Shown: positions 1 through 15,000 of the stretch, piece by piece
Position numbering within the stretch: position 1 is the stretch's first letter
Layout: the number at the start of each line of letters is the position of its first letter
NCBI RefSeq assembly: GCF_000315625.1
Contig: NW_005434661.1
Span: forward strand, 108,725 to 172,724
DNA: 64,000 nt
Direction of reading: 5' to 3'
DNA from: Guillardia theta CCMP2712
Lineage: Eukaryota > Cryptophyceae > Pyrenomonadales > Geminigeraceae
The notes under the pieces: model-generated
Databases searched by the model: none
Seen by the model: only the letters and a program-made list of their open reading frames with translations
Told to the model about the DNA's origin: nothing
Made by a program: the position numbers and the translations under genes

Positions 1-351
1 CGCCTGTCAACACACCTGTCAAGAGCAGGCCTCCTGCTGGGCACTCTCCTCACCTGCTCCAGCATCCGCTCCCTCCCTCTGCACGCACGACTCCCACACG
101 TCACACCCCAGCTGTACTCCCTTACACCCTCTATCTCCGCCTTCCCAATCCAGCTTCCTGCACTTGAGATCAGCTTAAGATGCTCTCTCAGCAAGAGAAA
201 TGTAAGTACGCTGAAGGAGGAGGGGGAGGAGGGGGCGATGAGACAGATGGAGTAATGGGAGGAGGACGGGGAGGGGAAGGGGGAGGGAGAAGGTGGAGTT
301 TGTGGTTGTAGTGGAGGAGAAGGAGGAGGAGAATCTGGAAGAGAAGAAATC

Positions 352-2533
352 TCACCCTCGTCGGAATGACCTTCCACTGATTCGATCGCATCGCTGAAGG
401 AGCCTCCGGGACCGGGACACGGGCTGCTGCTGGCCTCTGAGGTGGGTCCACTCGTCGACGCTGAGATGGTCTACCGGGACGAACATCTCCTTAGCCAGCA
501 AGTCGCTCATGGTGCCTGAAGGGATCGAACTGCCGTAGAACATGTCCTGTGAGATTTTTGTCTCCTCCACCTTTTGCTGTCATCACGTCAGAGAAGGCAA
601 GACGAGCACAAGGCAAGGAGGAGAAGGGGCAAGGGGCGGAGAAAGAGGAGAGGGAGTGAAGGGGAGGTGGTATGAGGAGGAGAAGGAGTGTTTCATGGAT
701 GGAAGTATAAAGAGGAGGAGCTGCAGCAGCAGCTTAGGATACCTTGGGCCACACACAGAACCCGCTGGTGAACAGATAATCACTCTCCGTCGCTTGCCCT
801 GGAACAGAATCAAAACCAAGGGGAACGCGCATGTTGCCTCTACCCGAAGACACGGACTTTGACACGTCTGCCATGGAGCAAATGTAGAATTGAGAGTCCT
901 CAGACACTCTCATGCCGATCTTCTGTCTCGCCAGATGTTCCGACGTGTGGATCGCTATGAGGGAAAGGTTTCCTGCCGAATATTCTCCGCCAAAACTCAG
1001 CCAGCGCCCCCCGAAGAGATCAGGAGAGAACTTGGAGAGTTTCACAGCCTAAGGTCATGAGTCAACCTGGTGTACTGGGAGAGGAGGGAAACTCACTGAG
1101 GTTCGCATCGGTCTGTTGAGAACAACTCCAACCGTCTGTTCTCGGTTGTCTTCAAGAATCAGCACAACCGACTTGTGCAGATACTGTCCGATACGCATCA
1201 TGTCAGCACGTAAGCTGCTTCCACGACCTCAGACAAACCTCTCGAGCGAAGATGAAAGGTGCAGGGCCGTTGGCCCGGAGGAGCAAGCCAGCCTTGAGGC
1301 TCGGGAGGGTATGCTGTGGAATTCGGATCTCCTGTCACTCCCTTGTCAGCTGAAGGGTCCAGAAGAGACCTAGTACCTCGGGCCTGTCAATCAGCAGCCT
1401 CCTCGCCCACTCCTTCATCATCGCGTCCTCCAACTCTGACTGAGATTTCGCCGAGAAACTCCCAAGCCCAACAGCAGACATCCAAGTATCCCATATGTCG
1501 ATCCCCGCCTCCTCCTCTGTAGAGCTGAAACCTTTCAAATCGTCGAGTATGCGGGCCAGCAGAACGTCCGACGAGACCGTCGACTTCCTCACGCAGTTGT
1601 TGCATCTCTTGGAGTATTCCTTGCAGACTTGTTGGCAGGCCTGACAGACCTGCGACTTGGTTGACTTGCCCGCGGATGCTATGAACCAGTTCCTGTTGAG
1701 TCCGGAATCAACCTGAGCTTCAAGATCCCCAGATGCCCACCCAACATATCCCAAGAAGACGACAAAGTCTTCTTTTCTCGCATGCCCAGCTTGCACAAGG
1801 GACTCAGCTGAGTTGAGGGAGGTGAAGTAGACGCCGTCTACTATCTTAGCTGATACTCTTTGTGCTACCTATCAACACATCATGTCACAACACAACACAA
1901 CACAACAGATCTACCGTTCACCTCTCCATCTAACTTGTGCAAGCAAAGATAGTGCTTCAAGTCCCGTGGAGCAGAGAACCCTTGGATGTTGCCTCCATGC
2001 CACAGCCTCCATCCATTCTCCGTCGAGAATTGAGATGGCCTGTTGAGAATGATCCCCTGTGTGTAACGCGGGGTGTGGGACAGGACGAGCACTAAACTTT
2101 TGTGAAACTGTTGGTCGACATGTGGGCTGTGCGTGTTGATCGAAAACAGCAAGGTCCCGGCTTGCACTAATTCGCCTACATCGTACTTCCAAACATTCGA
2201 CGTTGTCTGTGCTTTATCGGCCGCGTTGTTCAGCCTCTTTACTCCAGCCTTGCCTTCTTTGCCAGTGGTCAGATACTGTTCTTCCAGCTTCTCCCTGAAC
2301 GTCAGCCAGTCACTGCGATCACTTCCCAAGTCGCTCTGCTGCATTCTTGGGATTCGAAGATGCTTCAGGGAGCGAGATTGCCTGACACAAATATGGTCTT
2401 GCTGTCTTGAGCCGACTGATGCATAGCGGAGCAGACCATGCTGTGTGGAGATGAAGGAGTTGCTTCCTTGAAGAGAAATGAGCAGCACAAAAAGGAGGAT
2501 GTGAAGATATCCATGGCAGGGGCTCGAACCCAT
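352..2533 (-). CDS. Tandem DUF179 (YqgE/UPF0301-like) protein, probably plastid-targeted
   Basis: Spliced gene. Exon 1 (2533-1922) starts with ATG and a hydrophobic signal peptide (LHILLFVLLISLQG) followed by SNS|FIS, a plastid bipartite leader pattern. The first DUF179 domain spans exons 1 and 2: the HKSLVLVLSHTP and GIILNRPS motifs lie before a 53-nt intron (1869-1921), and VDGVYFTSLNSAESL and FLGYVGWASGDLEAQV after it. A second domain copy follows: HKSVVLILEDN and VGVVLNRPM in an exon ending at 1097, LFGGRWLSFGGEY in 1048-743 (102 codons, phase 0), and FTSGFCVWPK at its end. The last exon starts at 570 and may end with the stop at 352. The second copy has lost the GYxGWGPGQLE signature, so it looks degenerate. 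The junction near 1376-1215 is my best guess (donor after EVL). DUF179 proteins are usually single-domain, and their molecular function is not firmly known. Domain identity is confident; the 3' end is uncertain. Confidence 0.75.
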
Positions 2534-3184
2534 TCTGACTCAAAGAAATACCAAAGGTCGTCCGATGCGCAAGGCTTCAGACAAGTCTTTTCCTGGAGGG
2601 TCGAGCGTTCGATATCGTTCTAGCCTATCTCTTATTTCAAACTCCAGGCTCCTGAAAACCATGTCACGGTCGTCACATCCTAACTACGATTTCGTCGAAT
2701 GTTTGCGAAGCAAATGGTTCAGCCCGCCTCCCCTTCGTCCTCTCTATCCTGTCCTTACTGCTGCCCCACTTTCTCTCTCTCCCCCCCCTCCCCTGCATCC
2801 CTTCGCTGCATCCCTTCGCTGCATCCCTTCCATGGGTCTCTCCCTCTCCCCCTCCTGGCTCTCCTCCCCTACCGTCCTCTTGCCATGGCTCAAAACTTCC
2901 CTGTAGGATGACTCAGATTATTGGGGCGCATTTTAAGAAAAACCTGCAGGGGTTTACATTTGCAGAAGTTGTACTTGGCAAATTGATTCAATTCAATAAA
3001 CTGAAAATAGCTGATAAAATTTGAGATTTGTTTTCGAAATATTTCATTTAGTCGAAATTTGAAGTTTTTGTGGAAATCCTGAAATCATTAGTCGCAACTC
3101 GGTTGTTGCAGTCCTCCCACCGGGGCCCGGGCCCGGCCCGGTACCCGCCAAGTTACTGAATCCGGTTCAGCACGTGAAGGCGCA
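2534..3184. other. Divergent intergenic region
   Basis: Shared upstream region of the DUF179 gene (left, -) and the isomerase (right, +). It holds a pyrimidine-rich stretch with three near-copies of GCATCCCTTCGCT (about 2798-2830), an AT-rich block at 2930-3090 and a short GC-rich patch (CCGGGCCCGGCCCGG) at 3122-3143. No convincing gene is seen. Confidence 0.5.
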
Positions 3185-7153
<3,969 letters not shown>

Positions 7154-7438
7154 ATGCAGATCACCATGACGATGAACCCAGCAAGTCAGACTCGAGTCCG
7201 CGTCCCCTCCATGCGCATCACCGACCAGCAATGGTCCTACGTGAAGGCCGCCCAGCACCTCGCCGCGAGTCGCAAGATCGAGATCCGCAGTGAAGGCAAG
7301 CAGCTCCTGCACAACATTGCGGACGCTAAACAGAAGCATCTTGCAAAGCTCAGGCAAGCAGCCCAACAGCGCCAGGAGCTCGGCATGGATGTCGAGTCGA
7401 GAGAGACTGCGATCTCGAGCATGTTGGAGCAGGTGTAA
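7154..7438 (+). CDS. Small protein, family of three local paralogues (member A)
   Basis: 94 residues, function unknown. The core RITDQQWSYVKAAQHLAASR followed by KIEIRSEGKQLLHNIADAK matches the two proteins at 8511-8861 and 9629-9952, showing a conserved family. The core is predicted helical and charged, with an invariant Trp in TDxQWSYV. No signal peptide, membrane segment or known motif is visible. The ATG at 7154 is followed closely by another in-frame ATG, so the start could be a few codons later. The C-terminus (ETAISSMLEQV) differs from the other members, making this the most divergent copy. Confidence 0.65.
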   Translation: MQITMTMNPASQTRVRVPSMRITDQQWSYVKAAQHLAASRKIEIRSEGKQLLHNIADAKQKHLAKLRQAAQQRQELGMDVESRETAISSMLEQV

Positions 7439-8510
7439 GAGGAAGGGCGGGGGGGGGAAGGAGAATGCAACAGACAGGCGGGGTCGGGGGCGAGGGAGGG
7501 AGGAGAAAGGCGGGAGAAACCTAGGGCTGCTTTAGTGGGATGTAGTATATCGAAATAAGGGATGTAGATACGAGAGGGAATAAAGGCGCCTTGTCATCTT
7601 ACCTCCAGGATTGAAGCATGCAAAATTTTGCAAGTCGTTGTAAAAGCGATCAGTTGTGGAATTACTGCGCGTCTGTCCATCCCTTCCTCTCATGCCTTCG
7701 CATATAGTTGCCGGGTCTTCAGCAGGACAGCAACTCTTGCTCCCCTAGACATTCTTCCCTGATCCGAACCTATCCTAGAGCTTCCTCCCTCCCTTCCCCC
7801 GCGCTCTCGCGCTTTTAAATCGAACAATCTGTGACGCTGACTAGGGACTAAAGTGAAGCACAACCATTTGCGGGAGTCAGCGAAAAACCAGGACTATGCT
7901 GCTATTGCAGTAAGACCACAAGGACATGATTCTATAGCAGACTCGAAGACAGAGATAGAAAACCGCGTACTGACGTCGCCTGTGGAGTTGAAGTTTTGCT
8001 TCAGAAAGATCTGCAACGATGAAGGACAGCAGTGAATGTGGAGTGAGTGAGTGAGTGAGTGAGTGAGTGAGTGAGTGAGTGAGTGAGTGAGTGAGTGTAA
8101 CAGACAAAGTGAAGCAGTCTTTTCACAGTCTTTTCAATTTCCTCATGGTCGATGTAACATGGAGTGCACATGAAAGAGTGAAATCACTTTCATTTGCTTG
8201 TCTTTTGTCTTCAACCCATTTGTACATTCAAATCGATCAATGTTAAATAGATCTCTCAAGCTGTGTTTGTTGCGTACGGTACGTCTTTGTGCAGTTAGTG
8301 CAAAGAAATGCCCTGTCTCTACTTCACTCATATCACGTCATCATGAGCTATGACACAACCAGATCTTTACATCACCACTAGAGGGCAATTTTTTTCAATG
8401 TAAAAGCAATAAAGAATCCAGATCACTTTTGTTTCTATTTACATTCTATGATACATCAATGCAATAGCGATAACAAACAACGTCTCAGCAAACTCTTTCA
8501 CATTGGCAAA
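7439..8510. other. Intergenic region with a GAGT microsatellite
   Basis: No gene recognised. Contains a tetranucleotide (GAGT)n array of about 14 units at 8041-8098; open frames across it (SLTHSLTH) are repeat artefac­ts. Confidence 0.6.
8041..8098. repeat. (GAGT)n microsatellite
   Basis: Perfect tetranucleotide repeat of about 14 units between small-protein genes A and B. Confidence 0.95.
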
Positions 8511-8861
8511 CTAATTGCCCCACGAGGGGTCCTTGATTCCCTCAGTCACGTCTCTATATGACTCCGACCTCCCGATCTCCTTCAATTGTGGAAACGCTGC
8601 CCTCCTCGTCCTCGCAGATTCCGTTCCATCCTCCCTCTCCTGCACTGCCTTCAGCTTCTCTCCGTACCTCCGCTTCGCCTCCGCTATGTTCTCCAACAGC
8701 TTCTGCCCGTCCGCCTGCACCTCGAGCTTTCGGCTGGCGGCGACATGCTGGGCTTTCGTGACGTAGGACCACTGCTCGTCGGTAAGGCGAAGAACAGGTC
8801 GATGGAGAATGGGTCGTCGTAGGGTCTTGCTGTCGAGAATGGTAGGTGCGATCGTGTGCAT
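8511..8861 (-). CDS. Small protein, family of three local paralogues (member B)
   Basis: 116 residues from the ATG at 8861 (MHTIAPTILDSKTLRRP), chosen because it aligns with the start of member C (MNTIRFQEYAATKTLRRP). The conserved core is RLTDEQWSYVTKAQHVAASR followed by KLEVQADGQKLLENIAEAK and RRYGEKL. The tail LKEIGRSESYRDVTEG also matches member C (LKEIGRSESFTDVTLG). Nucleotide identity with member C across the core is very high although the genes are in inverted orientation, indicating a recent inverted duplication. A five-residue insertion (ILHRP) separates it from C. Function unknown; no targeting signal or transmembrane segment seen. Confidence 0.7.
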   Translation of the reverse strand: MHTIAPTILDSKTLRRPILHRPVLRLTDEQWSYVTKAQHVAASRKLEVQADGQKLLENIAEAKRRYGEKLKAVQEREDGTESARTRRAAFPQLKEIGRSESYRDVTEGIKDPSWGN

Positions 8862-9628
8862 GCTTGCTGTCGGGCGGGACGTGAGGGAGTTTGCAGGAGC
8901 AGAACAATTATTGAGCAAGTTCCCTGGTCTCCAGTCACATGGGCGAAGTTGATTTCCCCTCTATCGTCGTGTGTAAAGCTCTCAGGACCCCACCCTATAA
9001 TAAGTCTGTGACCCTCCAAGGGTTCTTGGGGCTCACCTCCAATAGGCCCAAATTTGTAGATCCTAGTACCCCCACCCCTTCATTCCGACTGCCAACCCAC
9101 GGTCGCCCTTGCAAAGTTCCGTTTACTCCTCAGCCTGCGGCTGTCATGGCGCTTTCGGTTGACTTGGAAGAGACCTCAAGGTTCCCTTGCGACTTTCTCG
9201 AGTCCACTGGTCACGCGTCCGGAAACTATGAACTTGCAGACATATAGTGCGGTCATGACATCGGTATTGATAGACCCCTCCATTTGCCGGTAATACTACC
9301 CGTTCAGTCTCAATGTCGGTCACGAGGGTGTCCCTGTGACCTCCGGCTCATTGAGTCTGTGACTCCTTCAACCGCAGCGTTTCAAGCTTGTTTCGGTTTC
9401 TTGCCTCGTGACAGGCTGCCGTGGATATATGGTGAAGCTTATTTGGACGGGTTCTTTGCCCCATGAAAGGAGGGGTACATTAAAGCTTACGGGTTTGATT
9501 ACATTGAAGGTGGGGTGGTGCAGTCAGCCTCGCTCATGTGACTCGAAACTAGGTTCCCCCGCCCCCCCTCCGTATATAGTTCCTCCCTCCCTGCTCTCCC
9601 TAGCCCACTGGTTGTCACTCCCACCACC
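8862..9628. other. Divergent spacer between small-protein genes B and C
   Basis: Common upstream region of two inverted paralogues. No gene recognised. The 5' flank of C has a pyrimidine-rich stretch and a CCACCACCATGAAC start context. Confidence 0.5.
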
Positions 9629-9952
9629 ATGAACACGATTCGCTTTCAAGAATACGCTGCCACCAAGACCCTTCGTCGTCCTTTCATCCGCCTTACCGAC
9701 GAGCAGTGGTCCTATGTCAAGAAAGCCCAGCGTGTCGCCGCCAGCCGAAAGCTCGAGGTGCAGGCGGACGGGCAGAAGCTGTTGGAGAACATAGCGGAGG
9801 CGAAGCGGAGGTACGGAGAGAAGCTGACCAACATGCAAGGGGACGGATCTGTGGATAGAAATTCTCCTCCGCCTCATTTGAAGGAGATCGGGAGATCGGA
9901 GTCGTTCACAGATGTCACTCTTGGTTGTGAAGAGATGGTTCATTGCCCTTGA
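9629..9952 (+). CDS. Small protein, family of three local paralogues (member C)
   Basis: 107 residues. ATG in a good context (CCACCACCATG). The core RLTDEQWSYVKKAQRVAASR, KLEVQADGQKLLENIAEAK, RRYGEKL is nearly identical to member B. The C-terminal LKEIGRSESFTDVTLG is shared with B, while the middle (NMQGDGSVDRNSPPP) is divergent. No hydrophobic segment. Function unknown. Confidence 0.7.
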   Translation: MNTIRFQEYAATKTLRRPFIRLTDEQWSYVKKAQRVAASRKLEVQADGQKLLENIAEAKRRYGEKLTNMQGDGSVDRNSPPPHLKEIGRSESFTDVTLGCEEMVHCP

Positions 9953-11257
9953 AGAGGAGATAAACATGTCATAGATGTACACTAGGTTGTAAATAGATAA
10001 ATCAATCTGAACTCACTCCTTGAAAATTTCCTTTGAACGAAAATAGCTTATGTTCAGTTTTTTTTGCGAACACTTTCGAAACTGGTCAATCATATACTCC
10101 ATCTCTTCTGCCCATGCAAGGTATACCGTGTAAGGCTTTCTAGGTCCTTCAACAGATTCTAATTCAGCTCCAATCATCAGAGAAGTCGCTGACCAATCTT
10201 TCGATCTAACATCATCGTCAGGCTACCTGAAGCTTTGGAATCAACTTCGCCGACTAATTGTAACAAAATACCAGCAACAGTTCTTGTCACCAATCGCCTA
10301 CTTCAAGACTGAGCATGGTCAGACTAGTTGTCCTTGGTCACACCGTTCGCGGGGCCGTGTGCTGACTGAGCATCATACTACTATGGTTGGGCTGGGCCTG
10401 GAGGTGACTAAAAGTCAGCTGGGAGCACCGTGATCGGACGGCGGGACCGTCACGCTGTGGGCGGCGGCCGGGCACAGTGACATGGTTGCCTGGTGACTCC
10501 TGGACTCCGGGACGGTCCGATCAGCGACTCGGACTCTCTGGCATAATCGGCCGCCGGGCGGCGGCGGACCGAGCCTCAGGACCGTACAACTTGTCACGCA
10601 GTGTGCCAACTGATAGTATCGCCGGAGTCGAGTGTCCCGGAGTCCACTCTTGCCAACATCGGATCTTCGTATGCACCTGCGGAGTCACCCCGCGAGTGCT
10701 CAGGACGGGCCGCCGGGCCGCCCGGTTCAACTTCACCGCGGCGAGGCGAGTATCATAGTACTACGAGTCGCTGCACTCTCAAATAACAAGCCAACCTCAG
10801 GGTAATTATTAGACGAGATAATAGGGCAGAAAATGTCACAAGAAAGAGCAAGATAAGCGAACCTGTGGTGAAGGACGCGTGCACGATGATGGTCAAGGGG
10901 AAGGAGATGAAGGGTTGAGAACAAGCGGAGGGCGGGAAGACAGCAGAGGACGATTGCTCTGAGGAAAGAAGAGATGCGACTGGCATGCAGGATCGCAGCA
11001 GCCCTCAGATGCTAGATGTGTAGAGGACAGGATGGAAGAAGCAGGGGTTTCGGGAGTGAGGGAGGAACGGAGGAAGGATTCTTGTTGCTGTAAGACCCAT
11101 GAAAGCAAGGATGTGTGTGAGTGTTTGCTAGATAGAATCGTTCAGAATTTCTGAATCCTGAATGTTTGAATGGTGCTCTTCAGAATGGGCAGAAACTCGT
11201 AACGCACCTCGTGACCTTTGAGCTGATTCCGAAGTCGCAGGCTCAGCCAAGGGGAGC
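9953..11257. other. Intergenic region with a GC-rich repeat island
   Basis: No gene recognised. A GC-rich island at about 10430-10745 (rich in CGG, CCGGG and GGACCGTC strings) resembles those at 6.3, 32.1, 48.5 and 54.6 kb. Flanks are of ordinary composition. Confidence 0.55.
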
Positions 11258-11790
11258 ATGGCAAACCAGTCAGCAAAGAAGGCGGATCAGAGGACAAAGG
11301 ACTTCAGGTGTGTACACTCACAAAGATGCTGCTAGTGGATCCCAAATAAGAAGCTGATTGCAGGCAATACCATGGGTTAGCTATTGTGGGACTAGCAGTG
11401 CTCTATGCTCTTATCAAGTTCCTCATCTTCAGTGCAACATGGCAGAGGATGCACACCGTCCTGTTCGCCGTCTCCGTCGTCATGCAGTATGCATGCTACA
11501 GCTGGATCTTCAGCCACCTGGAGTCGGGTGGACGGCTGGATGACAAGGGAGGGATCGTCGAGAAGTGCAGGGACGTACTGTACCTCTCCATGATCGCCAT
11601 GACACTCTCGCTCGTCTCCGACTATGCCTGGCTCTTGTACTCTATCTTTCCTCTCTATCTGGTCTGGAAGGTGCTGACGTGGATTGGATCGTCCGTGTTC
11701 GGGTCCAAGGAGGAGGAGCCGGTGGAGTACCAGCTCTCCAAGACCCAGCAGAAGAAAATGAAGAGGGCGGAGAAATTCGGAAGGGGCTAG
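11258..11790 (+). CDS. TMEM208: TMEM208 / SND2-like ER membrane protein
   Basis: Homologue of the SND2 component of the SRP-independent ER targeting route. Two exons: 11258-11307 (MANQSAKKADQRTKDF plus a split Arg) and 11364-11790, separated by a 56-nt GT-AG intron; 158 residues. Hydrophobic segments follow the family pattern: two in the N-terminal half (LAIVGLAVLYALIKFLIF, LFAVSVVMQYACYSWIF) and two close together after a conserved loop (CRDVLYLSMIAMTLSLVSDY, AWLLYSIFPLYLVWKVL). The basic C-terminus, QQKKMKRAEKFGRG, is also typical. The family usually has about 170 residues. The joined phase (AG/G, Arg) is exact, so the model is firm. Confidence 0.88.
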
Positions 11791-12006
11791 AGCAGCAGTC
11801 ACTGTCCCCCGCGCCTTGCCCCTGCTGTCCTACTTTCTCCCTGTTCATTTACTCTAAAATAATAATCGACCGGACCTCACTGCAGCACTAGAACTGGGTC
11901 CCATCTTGTCAAAAACCTGCTGGGGTAGTGGCTGGGGTAGATGCTCAACGTTGGTCGTCTCGAACGATCTCAGAAAACTTGGTAGTGAGCATCTGCGATT
12001 CCGCAG
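11791..12006. other. Short convergent spacer
   Basis: Region between the stops of the TMEM208-like and SDR genes. Nothing recognised. Confidence 0.5.
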
Positions 12007-14237
12007 TTACTTCACGCCCATCTGATCTCAACCTCCCTGCCTCCCTCCCTGCCTTCCCCCTTGCACTTTTGTCTCCTCTCCCTCCTACCCCCTATGCCTC
12101 CCACCCTCCTCAATCTCGTCCGCGGCCTTTCCTTCACCTGTTTGGTTCCTCGGTTGGCAAAAGGGAAGAAGCTGGTGGGCCTCTCAGTTGTGAAGATTTC
12201 AACGGTTTTGCCTTGTATGTTGTCAGTTTCTCTCTCCCTCAAGACTCGCCATCACCTGCTGCTTGTGGAATCCCCAACGTTGTCGCAAGAGAGATCGCCA
12301 GGTCCTAGAGAGAGGTTGAGGAGGCATCGAAACAAGTCGGAGAGAACATGGTCGCCACAAGTCAGAACGAGCAAGGCAGGGAAAGTGAGGACGAGGAGGA
12401 AGACAGGCAAATGGGGAGTAGAGCAAATGGGAGTAGCAGAACGAGAGAAGCAACCAACCTTGGGGTTGATTCTTCCAACCGCCGTGTCTCCTGTCTGGAG
12501 CTGAAAGGTTCCATCAGGATGTGTTGAATTGATGCCGCACGATCGAAGAATGGTGTAGGGAACCCCTGCAGAACTCAATCAGCCACGTCCTTCGTCCTTG
12601 ATTCATCCAGCTAATGCCCTGTTCCCTGCTCCCTGCTCCCTGCTCCCTGCTCCCTGCTCCCTCAAAGACCTTACCTGTCGCCTTCAGCTTCTCCTCCCCC
12701 TTCAGCTTGCTGCCAAGGATGTTGAGAGGGTTGAGCCTGACGATTGCGATGCCTGCTGCTTCGGGGTACTAAGGGAAAAAGGTAAGACGTGACGGCACGA
12801 GAGCAAGGGACGGATCTACCTTCTCCTTCTGCTCATCTGACCATCCAGGACGAGTGACAGCAGCGCTGGACAGCAGAACCAGCCGAGGGAGAGTCTCCTC
12901 CACTCCGTCCCCTTGCTCCTTCCTGCAGGATTGGGGAGTCACGAACGGGGAGGAGCAGCCGCGGGCTCCTGCTTCACCTCTCAACTGTGACGGTGCCTTC
13001 TCCTTTCGCAATCAGAGGGGGAGGCTGGTCTTTGAGCATCTGCAGCACATTCAGGGGCGAAGGCTGATCATGAACTTGTTACCTCTGCCATCATGGCAGG
13101 CCCGCGGATGTCGAGAGCTCTCCTCAGTTTCTGCTCCGACGTTAAATCCCACGCTATGCCTTCCTGTCCCTTTCCCTCCTACTTCTGTTCAACTTTTCTA
13201 TTAAACCTCTTCTATTCCCCTTTCCCTTCTACTTCTGTTCTCCCGTCCCATTAAATCACTCCTATTTCCCTTTCTCTCCCTCTTCCTGTACGAACATAAC
13301 TCCTCGAGCCCTTATCTGCAACCTCACCCTCCTCTTCCTTCCTTGGAACCACCACCTACTGCTAGCCCTCTTCCACCGTGTGCTCGTTCACCTGCTGCAT
13401 TTTGATCTTGACGAGGTACAGCAGCCGGGAGAAAATCCCTCCTCGAGGCGGAGCGAAGCCTGAGGCGCACCAGACGGCCTGACTGACTCCTTGCGTGATG
13501 GTTCGAACGTCACTCTGAAGCGAAATCAGCACGAGAAAGCGCACGAAATGACGAGGAGGCCCACCCGCTTGTTGAGGTCACACTGGACAAGTTCGATCCT
13601 CGAAGGGTAGTCCTTTCACCAAGACTGTCAGTCAAGTCCGCCCGTGACCTCTCACCAGCCTCCTCCACATGGGGCCTCAAGAACGCTCACCTTGGTGAGC
13701 TTCGACAAGACCTGAGAGGCTTTGGTTTCGTTTCGAAACGTAGCTCTCACTTGCGATCCTGGATATCTCAGCAAGACCTGTGCTATCGTCACCAAATTTG
13801 TGCCTCCACCTCTTTGACAGTACCTGCTCGCAGACATACCGTCCCACTCTTCCTGTTGCTCCAGCAACAAGGATAGTCCTCTTTCCGTTTCCATTCTCGG
13901 CCTCTGCCAGTGAGATGGTCTTCATCCTGAGCGATGAGATTCGCCAATTCTCCTTGTTCCTAGCACGAGCTTTCACACACAGCACGAAGAAATCAAAACA
14001 AGAATTCAACTGATGGACTTCACCTTCCAATCATGCAAGAGTGTCTGACCGACGAAGCTATCAGAGAGACTGAAGGAGGGAGAAGAGGTCATAACGCTGC
14101 CTGTCTCCGGGACACGAGCTACCTGGCAACGCTGATGGGGATGTGAAGGAATAGGCCAGGGTAACGTTGCAGAGGAGAACAAAGAGGAAGAGAGATGAGA
14201 TCCTGGAAGCATGGCAACAATCTGAACACGTTGCCAT
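12007..14237 (-). CDS. Plastid-targeted atypical SDR (NAD(P)-binding Rossmann protein)
   Basis: Thirteen exons with matching phases give 356 residues: 14237-14123, 13969-13824, 13777-13691, 13612-13565, 13514-13392, 13130-13083, 13039-12978, 12922-12820, 12768-12675, 12565-12459, 12304-12256, 12211-12138 and a tentative 12021-12007. The N-terminus is a signal peptide (SSLFLFVLLCNVTLAYS) followed by FTSPSALP, the Phe-led plastid leader. TILVAGATGRVGRYVCEQVL is the glycine-rich dinucleotide motif (GATGRVG). VRATFRNETKA, VLLSSAAVTRPGW, YTILRSCGIN and GTFQLQTGDT follow in the order seen in atypical SDRs such as plant plastid NAD(P)-binding proteins; GKTVEIFTTERP ends the fold. No classical YxxxK is evident, as in many atypical SDRs, so activity is unknown. 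The last exon is uncertain; read-through would end at 12012. An intron at about 12600-12660 carries five GGGAGCA repeats. Confidence 0.85.
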
Positions 14238-15000
14238 CTTGCTGGAGACTTTCTTTCACACGCAAATGAAGAACAAACTGAGAAAAAAAATACGTGTCAT
14301 GTTTGACCTTACGCCATGTCCCCCCTATCGGCACGTGCTTGAATCATGCAATATGGCACGGTCAAAGACCATAGAGGAGGACCCTGATATCAGCATTCTC
14401 TGTTTCTGACATGCTCCTGTGCATTCTGGCATTCTCGTCCACAGCGATCTAGTTGGAATCAACCCACTTGCTTCGCACGCCTTAAAACGTTCTACCTGAA
14501 ACCTCCTGCCAACAAGCCGTGCCTACTTCCTTCCGCATAGGATTCTTCTTCTTCCTCCCCCATCTCTCCTTATCACTCGATCTCTACTGCTCCTGCTCCT
14601 CGTCTCGCAGCCAGGCACCATGCCGCCTCTCCTCCCGCCCTATTCCCTGATCCCCATTGGCCTCCGGCATATCCCGAGGGGATCTTTTAAAACGTTTTAG
14701 AGAATCCCCCAGACCTCAATTACAAAATAGTTAGTACTATGGACCCTTATAATATTTATTACTTGTACTGCAATCGTTCATAGGGGTGATCGATATCTAA
14801 ATACAAACAATATATATTTTATTTTTATTCCGTGACATGGACCAACTATATCAATTTTACACGAACCCCTCCTACAAAGATTTCTATCTATAATGTTTTT
14901 GAGTCCGTTTCATGTTTTTGCCAACCTATAAAACTTTAGCTGTGTGGCTCGGTGCTGCATTGTAACTGTCGGGGTAAAACCGAATATTGCCCTAACGGAC
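14238..15000. other. Divergent intergenic region
   Basis: Shared upstream region of the SDR (-) and coiled-coil (+) genes. An AT-rich block lies at about 14690-14930. No gene recognised. Confidence 0.5.

Noticed and set aside
2515-2560. GGGCTCGAACCCATTCTGACTC as a tRNA T-arm
   Set aside because: No acceptor, D or anticodon arms can be drawn around it, and it overlaps the start of the DUF179 signal peptide exon.
8041-8098. Regular direct repeats considered as a CRISPR-like array
   Set aside because: Simple tetranucleotide microsatellite without spacers, and the genome is eukaryotic.
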